In this document: piece after piece, positions 17,346 to 25,975 of the stretch
Layout of the letters: each line of letters starts with the position of its first letter
Position numbering within the stretch: position 1 is the stretch's first letter
NCBI GenBank assembly: GCA_019648995.1
Contig: BLXT01008499.1
Location: 993,335 to 1,019,849, forward strand
Length of the DNA stretch: 26,515 nt
From: Plakobranchus ocellatus
Taxonomy: Eukaryota > Mollusca > Gastropoda > Plakobranchidae
Reading direction: 5' to 3'
Notes under the pieces: generated by a model
Told to the model about the DNA's origin: nothing
Databases searched by the model: none
What the model saw: the letters and a program-made list of their open reading frames with translations, nothing else
Program-made: the position numbers and the translations under genes

Positions 17346-19932
17346 GTAAATATTTACTACGATCTGCCTTTTTAATTTCAAGCTAATGTTTGTTCTGATG
17401 TCTTTACTTGTATATACTTTTTCTCCTTAATATCTTTGAACAAGATTTCAAAAGAAAAATTTTAAGAGAAAAAAAATACTCACCTTAATTTAATGCATTA
17501 TTAAAAGAAAAAAAAATTGAAAAATATTTTCTTGAAGTCCATGGACATGAATATTTCAGAGTGCAGCGCATATGAATCTATTCTTCATAATATGATAATA
17601 CAGTTTTCATTACATTAAGTCTCTTATTAAGAATAATCTGCACGCATGTCTATCCTAGGGTTTAGATTATAAAGATAATATATATATATATGTATATAAA
17701 CTATCTATTTATACATAAACAGTTTGTAATGTCAGTTGCGCATTTTGAATTGCTTACTTTGTTCGTGCTTAACGCATTCTTATGTATTGATTTTTTCAAA
17801 TGATTATTTTAGAAAAGAAGTTGGTCTTATTGAATTTTAACGTTAACCTAAGACAACAAACATGTCAAAATTATATCCACTTTTTGAGCATCAACTGTAT
17901 CAAGTATATAAGCTCAAGTAATGAGGCGCCCCCATAAAACAGCCTGTATCATGATTATCTAGGGCGTGGGCCAATGTTGAAGATGAGCTCTTCAGGAGAT
18001 ATTCAGGTGGAGATCGCATGATGGACGAGATGGAATTCGCATCGTATTGGATGCATTTCGACAGAGATGGTCAGTGTCTTCACTGGTTTCGCGAGGAGTT
18101 ACTCTGGCATTGTACTAGATCTGATTAATCAGCTTAGTTTGCTTTAAATCTTTTTGAAAAAAAAAATATGTAAGATGTGTCTTTGTTTGTATTGATTATT
18201 CTCATACGCTCATTAAGGTTATTTCACATAGTTTTAGAGAATGCTTTCACCAAAAAATACAGCTTTTCTGTTTTCAATTCAACGAGGTTTTTCTTTTCAA
18301 TTATTCTTTAAAAGTATGAGGCGAGAGGAAACTTCAGCATTTCTATCTCTTCATTAGAACAAAGATTTTATAATGTAACTTTTATTAAGTCAGAAGAAAA
18401 CCCATTAAGCGTCGCTTTGTCTTTTGTGGGTTACGTCTTGTTGTCCAGGCATTTCTATTCGAAATGTTCACTGTCTAAAACCACGGTACAAAAGATAATT
18501 TCTAAAAAACAAAACCACTACTATTTTACTGCACTTCTCACGCAGGCGATGGCAATGTGACCAAACTGGAATTCGACAGGACCTGGAAGTCTGACGGTCT
18601 CAACGATCCAGAAAGAGCTCCATTCTTTTTCATTGAGTTAGACAGAGTAGCTGACGAGGTGCTCAACGCTGAGGACTTCACGCATATGTTTCACATCTTT
18701 GATGAAGACGGTCAGTATAAGTTTTTTTTATTTTATATGCTTTTTTTTTATCATAGATGTACATTACATAATCTTACCGGCGTAATATATTGAAAAACAT
18801 TTTGTGTTTTTTAACGGAGAAAAATAATGCTTAATGGAATCTTTTTAGAGTCTTGCTAGAACCTTGTAATCACAGAGTTGTATCAACAAGAAGGTATAAC
18901 AACCGTCATCTTAAAGTAGATAAGACAAAATTTAATAACCGAGTGCGTAATTTAAGACGTTTTTCCTCTGTGATTTTTCCTTTAAAAAGATGAATACCAA
19001 TAAGCATCAATGTTAATATTTTGAAAAAATTATCTCATTTCAACATATTTAAGGCTTTAAAGCAACCAAGTGTATTTGGCATAATTTAGTGGGGTTTTTT
19101 TTTCGTTTTTTTTTCTGTTAAAATTTTCTCTAACCAAACTCAATGAAAACGGTAGAAAGTAAGGTAGTAAGTTAGAAGAGCAAAAACGATTCAGCCAAAG
19201 AGTTTTATTTTTTTGGTTTTAGAATTAACAAAAGAAATTAAATTGCCGTTGTAACTGCAAGGAATCAAATGTTGCGAGGATTTGTAAGAGAATTTCTGTT
19301 GCCTTTACATGTTCATTTCTGCCTATTTTTTTTATCCTCTGGTTAGTATTTTCACAATAATGTTGGAATACGCTTGCTTTTTCCTTCATTTTCCACTCAT
19401 TCTCTGTCGTTCTTTGTTTCATTCTCAAGTTTAAATAGCGCCTGGAGATTTAGTCTGCCTCACTGCTATGTTTTTAGGGATCATCTTTTTTTATGTATAT
19501 ATCGGATCCATGCGATATCGAAACCAAGGCTAGATGAGGACCAGGGTTCTGTCATCTGCGTAATTAGAGTAATTATTAATAGAGTATTGTAATAGATACA
19601 ATTTTAGGCCGATGCAAGTATTGAAAATGTTGAATTGCCATTTATACTAAATAGTTTCAATTTGGACCTGTAGATCCTAGTTTCGATCGTTTTTGCCTAG
19701 TGGTGAAAATAAGGCCTCACCAAAAGCCCCACTCTAAAGCTGCAGGGTGCAGCTATAAGAATGAAAGGAATGGGGTGGATGACAAAACGCATCTTTTATC
19801 ATTCTGAAGTATCATAAAAATGAATGATCATTCATCCTGACAAAGTCTTTTTTTTTTTGCTCTATTTCAGGTGATGGAAAAATCCTAAAGTCTGAATTCG
19901 ATTTTAACTGGAAGGGTCTCTTCGACGATTAA
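17305..19932 (+). CDS. Secreted EF-hand calcium-binding protein, complete, 4 exons (paralogue)
   Basis: 124-residue protein. Exons: 17305-17345, 17963-18069, 18546-18710, 19871-19932; intron phases 2, 1, 1 as in the minus-strand paralogue. Signal peptide MKLLFLVSVALIGWAWA with a good cleavage site after AWA; mature protein starts NVEDELF. EF2 (DRDGDGNVTKLE) and EF4 (DEDGDGKILKSE) are canonical with Asp1/3/5, Gly6 and Glu12. EF1 (near YSGGDRMMDEME) and EF3 (DRVADEVLNAED) are degenerate and probably do not bind calcium well. FDRTWK after EF2 and FDFNWK after EF4 mark an internally duplicated two-hand module. It is likely an extracellular calcium-binding protein; no specific function can be assigned from sequence. 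The TATA box at 17231 and AATAAA at 20419 complete the gene. Confidence 0.93.
17346..17962 (+). other. Intron 1 of plus EF-hand gene
   Basis: GT-AG intron with a short ATATAT tract near 17679-17698; otherwise AT-rich sequence without features. Confidence 0.85.
17963..18069 (+). CDS. EF-hand protein (plus) exon 2: cleavage site, EF1, start of EF2
   Basis: Acceptor TTATCTAG; the first base completes Trp, then AWANVEDELFRRYSGGDRMM, DEMEFASYWMHFDRD and one base before GTCAGT. EF1 lacks the Asp at loop position 1. Confidence 0.92.
18070..18545 (+). other. Intron 2 of plus EF-hand gene
   Basis: GT-AG intron, AT-rich, nothing recognised. Confidence 0.85.
18546..18710 (+). CDS. EF-hand protein (plus) exon 3: EF2, EF3, start of EF4
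   Basis: 165 nt. Acceptor CTCACGCAG, donor GACG|GTCAGT. Encodes GDGNVTKLEFDRTWKSDG, then NDPERAPFFFIEL, EF3 and FHIFDED. The NDPERAPFF stretch matches PDSESAPLF in the paralogue. Confidence 0.95.
18711..19870 (+). other. Intron 3 of plus EF-hand gene
   Basis: GT-AG intron of 1.16 kb, AT-rich, with several poly-T runs. Short open frames on both strands show no protein similarity. Confidence 0.85.
19871..19932 (+). CDS. EF-hand protein (plus) exon 4: EF4 end and C-terminus
   Basis: Acceptor CTATTTCAG; encodes DGKILKSEFDFNWKGLFDD and TAA. Joining to exon 3 restores the canonical loop DEDGDGKILKSE. Confidence 0.95.
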
Positions 19933-20418
19933 ATATTATCGATAAATTTTGTATTTAACATGTTCACTATTAGTAAGACATAATGAACTGTTGATTAGTA
20001 TGGTGCTGTTTCACAATGTAAACGCTTAAAGTTGCTCAAGACATTCAACAATATTTCTGAAAATGTGCTTTTAATGTAGCGTTTTCTCATTTGTAACGTA
20101 TAACATGTCTTATGAAAATTAGCCCCATATGAGTTGAAAATTGTAAATATTCTGTATCCGAGATAATTTATCATTAGTGAAATGGGTGATAAAAGAATGG
20201 ATATGATGTAATTCTATTTAAAATGAAATGTAATGTCGACCACTTGTTCAAAAGCATAATCCCAAGCGATAGGAAAGGCCTGTAAAATTGTCCAAATTAA
20301 CGGACTCACAATATGAATTTCAGTAAGATGAAAATGGGACAAGACATCGCTTGCCCTTTTAAAAGTTGTAATTGTGGTAAAGTTTGGTTAAAACTAGATC
20401 TCTTTTATCAAATGGCTG

Positions 20419-20424
20419 AATAAA
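20419..20424 (+). terminator. Poly(A) signal AATAAA of plus EF-hand gene
   Basis: AATAAA about 490 bp after the stop codon; another is at about 20513. Predicted 3' UTR about 0.5 kb. Confidence 0.6.
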
Positions 20425-20444
20425 ATTCAACTTTAAAAATGTGT

Positions 20445-21160
20445 GCTTTGATTTAATATTGTTCCAATTTAGTTACGTTTAGGTAAAAAAATCAACTGTC
20501 CTTCTTAATGCAAATAAAATCTAAGAAAAGTGGATCAGATTCATCTTTGTACCAAAATAACATATTTTTTTATGTAAAAAAAAGTAACAACAATAACAAG
20601 AAGAACCTATTTTCCCCGCTGAAAATAGCGTTTTTTGAAAATACAAAAAACCAAAAAACTGTGACTAATATTATTGCACGAAAATGCAGTAAGAGAAGAA
20701 ATTGACCAGCTATACTTATGCCAACATGAATATGTAGAGATATAAAAAAAATACATGCAACATAAAAAAGATTTATCAACAAAATTTAGTTTACAATATT
20801 AGAAAAAAACACACTTTATAGTAATCGATGACCTTATACGCAAAACACTTCATCATTACCTATCTCCTTTTATAATGGAGCTAAGCTTAAACGTGTAATG
20901 CCTATATAAAGTTTTGCGAGATGTCAATAAAATCCATAAAAATATAGATCAATATAAAAAAATATAAGAAAATAAAAATACTCTAGATCATGCCATTCAT
21001 GCCGAGGATGTTTTACGGATTTACAAAACGAAATTATAACCCCATTTAAATTTTATTAAGCTGGCGAAACAAAAATTTTCCGCTAGACGTTTTCATCAGC
21101 CACAAATCTGGTGATGTCACGTTTTTTCTGCGTAAACTACACATACGGCTCCACCAGGGT
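20445..21160. other. Intergenic, no gene seen
   Basis: Very AT-rich sequence after the EF-hand gene. Two small open frames on opposite strands overlap an A-rich tract and look non-coding. Confidence 0.6.
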
Positions 21161-21161
21161 T

Positions 21162-21271
21162 GATTTCTAGAACTCTACAGTGATATACTTCTGACTATGA
21201 GTAATTTTATCAATCTAGATATCTACAACTCTACAATGATATTCGTCTGACTGAGTAATTTTATCGATGTA
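21162..21271 (+). repeat. Tandem duplication, ~55-bp unit, two copies
   Basis: Copies start at 21162 and 21218 and share ACTCTACA, TGATAT, CTGACT and GAGTAATTTTATC; a third start (GATTTCTAG at 21272) breaks off after about 14 bp. Confidence 0.75.
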
Positions 21272-21360
21272 GATTTCTAGATCTAGGCCCCTGTTCATTT
21301 ATTTTTTAGCTCAGCTGGATTAAATATATAAAAAAGACTTCAATCGGCATTTCATTTTTG

Positions 21361-21517
21361 ATATAAATTTAAATATCGGCATCTTATTTTATTTCATTTT
21401 TAGTGAGATCTAGATTCTAGGGCTAGCGCTTATAAATAGAATTATGAATTGGCATCTCACTTTGATTATTCGTACTCTCTCTCTCTTCTCTCTCTCTCTC
21501 TCTGTCTTTTTCTCTCG

Positions 21518-21564
<47 letters not shown>

Positions 21565-21620
21565 CAGAATAACGGTGTTTTGGTTTTACTCACCCGTTCG
21601 TAGAACGGTTATTCAGCCTC
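21361..21620 (+). repeat. CT-centred duplicated block, copy 1
   Basis: Shares with 21905-22130, in order, TCGGCATCT, ATTTTATTTCATT, AGATCTAGATTCTAGGG, GATTATT.GTACT, a CT microsatellite (here 21474-21562) and CTCACCC.TTCG. Confidence 0.7.
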
Positions 21621-21840
21621 TAGTATTTAGGCCAGCAAAAAAATCACGAGGGCAATCTAAAAAGGTCCACAACTCTGATACATGAAAATAGGCAGGTAGG
21701 TGCATAAACGTGGGAAGTTTACGCGCATTACTTTTTTTTAATTGAAAGAAGTATTTTGTTGAAAAAAGCAGGAAAAGGAAATTTTAACAACCGTCAGCGA
21801 TTGAAATCGGAACAACTTTCATGTTTATAACTTGTGTTTA

Positions 21841-21872
21841 TGTGCGTGTGTGCGTGTGTGTGTGTGTGTGTG
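21841..21872 (+). repeat. (TG)n microsatellite
   Basis: TG dinucleotides with two CG interruptions. Confidence 0.9.
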
Positions 21873-21904
21873 GTTTTTACCCCTGCAAATATTAATAGAT
21901 ACGG

Positions 21905-22033
21905 GAATATCTCGGCATCTCATTTTATTTCATTATGGCTCGCATGTTATTTAGATCTAGATTCTAGGGTTCTCTTAGATATAAATATTTAAGGCGGCAT
22001 CTTATGTCCTTATTTGGATTATTTGTACTATAC

Positions 22034-22076
<43 letters not shown>

Positions 22077-22130
22077 ATTCCTCTGAATAACTTTATTGCC
22101 GTCACACTCACCCTTTCGCACCACGGCGTG
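21905..22130 (+). repeat. CT-centred duplicated block, copy 2
   Basis: Second, diverged copy in the same orientation about 540 bp downstream, with its CT tract at 22036-22074. The order of landmarks is the same as in copy 1. Confidence 0.7.
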
Positions 22131-22737
22131 TATAGCAACTAATTTAAAATAAAAGAATGGAAGAAGAAGAAGAAGAATTTGATCTTTAAATACACATTTA
22201 TTGAAGCATATTCATTCCATCCTTATATGATCATTCGTGGAAATGGCCAGGCAAGCATACACAATAGTCAAGGATAGAGAGACGAGCTTCTGTCGTGTTT
22301 GCCATAACAATCGCACCAATCAGCAGAACAGCCAGAAATGAACCGATGAAACAGCTATAAATCCGTTCAATAGAACTCCTTGGTCATGTGAGAGCTGTCT
22401 CTTTGACATTTTTCCAGTTTAAAAACTTTTGTTAGCAAAAACAAAGCAAAAAAAAAACCCGCTAACTATAGGCAAAAAGCTCCAGTTCGTATGTTGTCGT
22501 TTCACAAGCTAATACATTCTTTACATCAGAGTCAGCTTGTTTTGGTGATCATGGAAGTTAGGATCAAAGGTTTTGATAGACAGAATATTGGACTAACGAT
22601 CATGACTACATTCTCAAAATGTGCTTGATGTAGCGACTACTCATTGTAATAATTCTACGATGAATAATGATAAAAGTCATGATTATGATATTTATAACAT
22701 AATCAACAGCAATAATAGTTATCTGATCAGGAGGATG

Positions 22738-22760
22738 ATAATAATAAAAATATAATAATG

Positions 22761-22831
<71 letters not shown>

Positions 22832-22836
22832 TATAA

Positions 22837-22870
<34 letters not shown>

Positions 22871-22880
22871 AAAAATAAAA
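22738..22880 (+). repeat. (AAT)n microsatellite
   Basis: About 140 bp of TAA/AAT units with a few interruptions. Confidence 0.95.
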
Positions 22881-23821
22881 CATCATAGAATACATGAACA
22901 TTTACAACTCAAGACAGCTAAATCAATATGAAATTAAAAATGTTTTAAAGTTGCTTTCGTAAACACCAAATATAGTAGGAGAGGAACACGGAAAAATTAT
23001 ACGCCTCATAGATCTAAGTCCGTAGGATTCCATTTTGCTTAACACCATGTGTAACTTAAGGACACCACTGATAGTTAATGCACATAATTGAATGAGAAGA
23101 TAACTTGACGCTATTCTTTTCAGGGCATAGGATTTCTTAGAGTCATTCAGCTAGTGATGGAAAATACAGTTTTATGAACATAGCTGGTTCACAACGAGAT
23201 AATCTCGGGCTCTCCGAGGATCCTTTCTTAACTTTTGGCCATCAGCGACCTTAACGTAGTTTATAAGCATGGATATGTTAAGCATAAAATAGCCGAACCA
23301 ACATTGTTGAAGATATGCCTTTAGTTATCACAAAATGTTGAAACAGTTTTATAATGGACTGGTACAAATGGCTTTAAACAAGCCAAAATTGCAGAGTTAT
23401 GATATCTCCATGGTAAAGTGGAATCACCTACTAAGTAAGTTATTGACATGAAAAAACAAGGAACCCATTCATCAGCTGATAGCACACACGATGATATGTT
23501 TTGGATGAAAAATTGATGTAGAAAATGTTTCGAAAGTAAACTATGATCTACTCTAGCAAGCTACCAATACTACACTCATTTAAAACTCGACGATACTTTT
23601 GCTATATTATGTAGGCTATAACAATATTACTTTTTAGTTTCTAAAACCATATTCATATCCAAAATTAATGGTAACCATTAGTAAAAGCATTTGTATCAGG
23701 AGCAATAATTCAACAATTACCAGATATGTTGGGACAATTTTAAAACAAAAGAAAAAAGACTTAGCTATAAATATTGCACATTATGTCTTCTTATAACTTT
23801 ACACACATATTGGAGTGTTTT

Positions 23822-23885
23822 TAATGGCGCAGGGATAAAAAACGACACTTTGAACCTAGAGGTTTCAGGGTTGAGCCACGCTTGG
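23822..23885 (+). mobile_element. Possible SINE/tRNA-derived relic
   Basis: A-box-like TGGCGCAGGGAT followed about 40 bp later by a weak B-box-like AGGGTTGAGCC. The spacing fits a tRNA head, but both boxes are degenerate and no stems are clear. Confidence 0.3.
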
Positions 23886-24131
23886 CCCTTCAAAGCTGAC
23901 AAATTCAATCCTAACTAACAGGAGACCAGAAAGTCATTTTGTTGTGTTTCTATACTTCGCGTGAACAGGAAAAAAAAATTGCCATGAAAGTAGCACTCGA
24001 TTTTAAGATTAAAAAAATCACTTTTAAGTCCAAGCTAATTCACAATAATGATACTTTAGACATTTTTTATATATATATTTATTAATTTTATTTTCCTTTT
24101 TTTGTGTGTGCATGTGTGTGTATGTGTGTGA

Positions 24132-24151
24132 GGGGGGGGGGGGGGGGGGGG
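24132..24151 (+). repeat. Poly-G tract
   Basis: Twenty consecutive G followed by further G-rich sequence; can form quadruplexes and is error-prone in sequencing. Confidence 0.9.
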
Positions 24152-24262
24152 AAGGGGGGCGGCGGCACACTTTTGGCAACTTAGTCCAAGCGATTTTATA
24201 CAGGGCTTTTGGCCCAAAGAAGATTTCCTTTACCATTTACCTCAAGTAACAACCCCAGCTGT

Positions 24263-24611
24263 CAGCACAAGTGATGAAGGTAGATGAACAGTATTGCTTA
24301 TTGTTGACAGTAGTACATCTTGCTGTCTATACTATATCGATACTTATCGTGTANNNCGCAGTTTTCCCAGCACGAGTGATGAAGGTAGATGAACAGTATT
24401 GCTTATTGTTGACAGTAGTACATCTTGCTGTCTATACTATCGATACTTATCGTGTAATGTATGAACAAAACGCGCAGTTTTCCCAGCACGAGTGATGAAG
24501 GTAGATGAACAGTATTGCTTATTGTTGACAGTAGTACATCTTGCTGTCTATACTATATCGATACTTATCGTGTAATGCATGAACAAAACGCGCAGTTTTC
24601 CCAGCACAAGT
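24263..24611 (+). repeat. ~118-bp tandem array, three copies, with a 3-N gap
   Basis: Units begin CAGCAC[AG]AGT at 24263, 24368 and 24484; a fourth start at 24602 diverges after 10 bases into the transporter 3' end. Copy 1 is 105 bp because NNN (24354-24356) replaces 16 bases present in copies 2 and 3. Copy 2 lacks one AT relative to copy 3. Confidence 0.92.
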
Positions 24612-24616
24612 TTATT
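24611..24616 (-). terminator. Poly(A) signal AATAAA of VMAT-like gene
   Basis: AATAAA 36 bp after the stop; cleavage would fall in the last unit of the 118-bp tandem array. Confidence 0.7.
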
Positions 24617-24651
24617 GTGTATTCATGAATATCTCAGCAATTGAAACAATA

Positions 24652-24750
24652 CTATTCATAATAATCGTATTCGTCCTCGGACTGCGGGTTGCTCTCTGTC
24701 TGGTTGTATGTCACGTACTTCACTGGACACTGATCTCTCAGAATGAGACC
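24652..24750 (-). CDS. VMAT: VMAT-like terminal exon: cytosolic tail
   Basis: Acceptor TGTCTTTGCCAG, 32 codons and TAG. Frame 0 is required by the previous exon. An overlapping longer frame on the same strand is out of phase and lacks similarity. Confidence 0.85.
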   Translation of the reverse strand, partial: GLILRDQCPVKYVTYNQTESNPQSEDEYDYYE

Positions 24751-25975
24751 CTGGCAAAGACAGTTTTCCAATGGTAAGTTTAGTTTGAGGACATAAATTT
24801 ATCTCGATTATAATGATGTATAAATAACTCAATTTCAATTATGTTTCTCTTAAGATATGCCTGTACTATAGTCATACTGACTCTATGCCCTGGAGGCAAA
24901 TTATTATTTTATGTTAAAAATTGTTTAAACACAAAACATAAACAACACACAAGAGTAAAATGAGAAATCTAATAGCTTAAAATAAATAGCTGTGGTCAGA
25001 ATCCCAGAGCTCTAGATTTCCTTCCTTACATGAAAAGAAAATTAGTAGAAACCTCTCGATCTCTAGAACTAATTTTTTATACTTTGAAGTTATTTTCCAA
25101 ATAATAAGAAATAATATCATATTGAGAGTAGGCAAGAAAAGTTAGGGAATGTGCCTTTAAAAAAATAAAAACTAAACATTTACTACTTGATATATTGAGC
25201 CTTAATTTATATTTTAGATTGCTATACTTCTGTTTGATCTCAGCTTGCTCTGGCCAAAGCAAAGCACATTTCTTTTTATCGAGCCTGAATTGAAGAAACC
25301 TAATCTATTTATAGCCCCCTTGCAAAATGCATTGGCAGATTGACTGAGCCAGAGATATAGGGCGGTACAAATAGTTCTAGGCAGTATGGCGTGCGCATTT
25401 TAAAAAATTAATTTTAAAAACGTTTTAGATCTCCGAAAGCATTTAAAAGTTTACAGTAGGCTTATTAAAGTAGACACAGTTCCTCTCCTCTGCATGAGAA
25501 AATTGGTTGAATTTGAGCAGCATTAGATCTGAATGGGCTTTTATAGAATACTGGTTTATCCGCCCTTTTAGAAATCGTTTTTGATTTTTCCAAGCCACCT
25601 TGAGTACTTCTGTTCAGTAATTTATCAGGTTATGGTTTTTACGAAGCCACCGTGAGTACTTCTATTCAGTAATTTATCAGGTTATGGTTTTTACGAAGCC
25701 ACCGTGAGTACTTCTGTTCAGTAATTTATCAGGTTATGGTTTTTACGAAGCCACCGTGAGTACTTCTGTTCAGTAATTTATCAGGTTATGGTTTTTACGG
25801 AGATTCTATGGGCCAGGATATAATAAGCAGGCAAAAGAAACTACTTATAACAAATTGAAACCATATATTATTTGCAGACAAAAGTACCATTTTTTCCTCT
25901 CGAGCAGGCGGGTTCCTCAGAAACCATAGCAACGGGGCGTAGATAAGGTTCACAATGCCAATAATCCACAACATC
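24652..25975 (-). CDS. VMAT: Vesicular monoamine transporter-like (SLC18), last two exons, 5' outside window
   Basis: Proton-antiporter of synaptic and secretory vesicles that loads monoamines; only the C-terminus is here. Exons 25975-25888 (88 nt) and 24750-24652 (99 nt), joined phase 0 by GTACTT...TTTGCCAG. Exon 1 of the pair encodes MLWIIGIVNLIYAPLLWFL, the last membrane helix, then RNPPAREEKM; the last encodes GLILRDQCPVKYVTYNQ and an acidic, tyrosine-rich end EDEYDYYE. The order [FY]APLxxFLRxPPA[KR]EEKM, IL, a CPxK-like motif and an acidic end is that of VMAT1/VMAT2. The vesicular acetylcholine transporter is the main alternative: its tail also ends acidic with several Tyr, but the EEKM and CPVK features favour VMAT. 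I found no earlier exon up to the right edge. Confidence 0.85.
25298..25622 (+). repeat. Dispersed repeat, copy 2
   Basis: Same orientation as the copy at 6880. It lies in the last intron of the transporter gene. Its 3' end runs directly into the 52-bp tandem array at 25592. Confidence 0.75.
25592..25799 (+). repeat. 52-bp tandem array, four copies
   Basis: Units start AAGCCACC at 25592, 25644, 25696 and 25748, nearly identical except for the first bases of unit 1 and a single G/A in unit 2. No variable spacers, so not CRISPR. Confidence 0.95.
25888..25975 (-). CDS. VMAT: VMAT-like penultimate exon: last transmembrane helix
   Basis: Acceptor TTTTTTATAG; the first base completes a codon from an upstream exon. 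29 codons end at ATG|GTACTT. Contains IYAPLLWFLRNPPAREEKM, highly characteristic of SLC18 transporters. Confidence 0.88.

Larger units (their letters stand above)
22881..24261. other. Intergenic, no gene seen
   Basis: AT-rich. It holds a possible tRNA-derived relic near 23822-23885 and a poly-G run with flanking TG repeats at about 24103-24151. No convincing coding sequence. Confidence 0.6.
24751..25887 (-). other. Last intron of VMAT-like gene
   Basis: GT-AG intron of 1.14 kb. Much of its upstream (right) half is the dispersed repeat copy 2 and the 52-bp array. Confidence 0.8.

Noticed and set aside
23160-23275. 32-codon minus-strand frame beginning MLINYVKVADGQK
   Set aside because: Isolated, with no splice, poly(A) or family support; could be a transposon relic but nothing shows it.
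24263-24601. CRISPR-like or coding repeat
   Set aside because: The 118-bp units are contiguous and contain stops and length differences; tandem DNA only.
24656-24838. 60-codon minus-strand frame overlapping the VMAT-like last exon
   Set aside because: Out of phase with the preceding exon; the 32-codon frame ending EDEYDYYE joins in phase and matches the family.
25592-25799. CRISPR array
   Set aside because: Contiguous 52-bp units without variable spacers, in an animal intron; simple tandem repeat.
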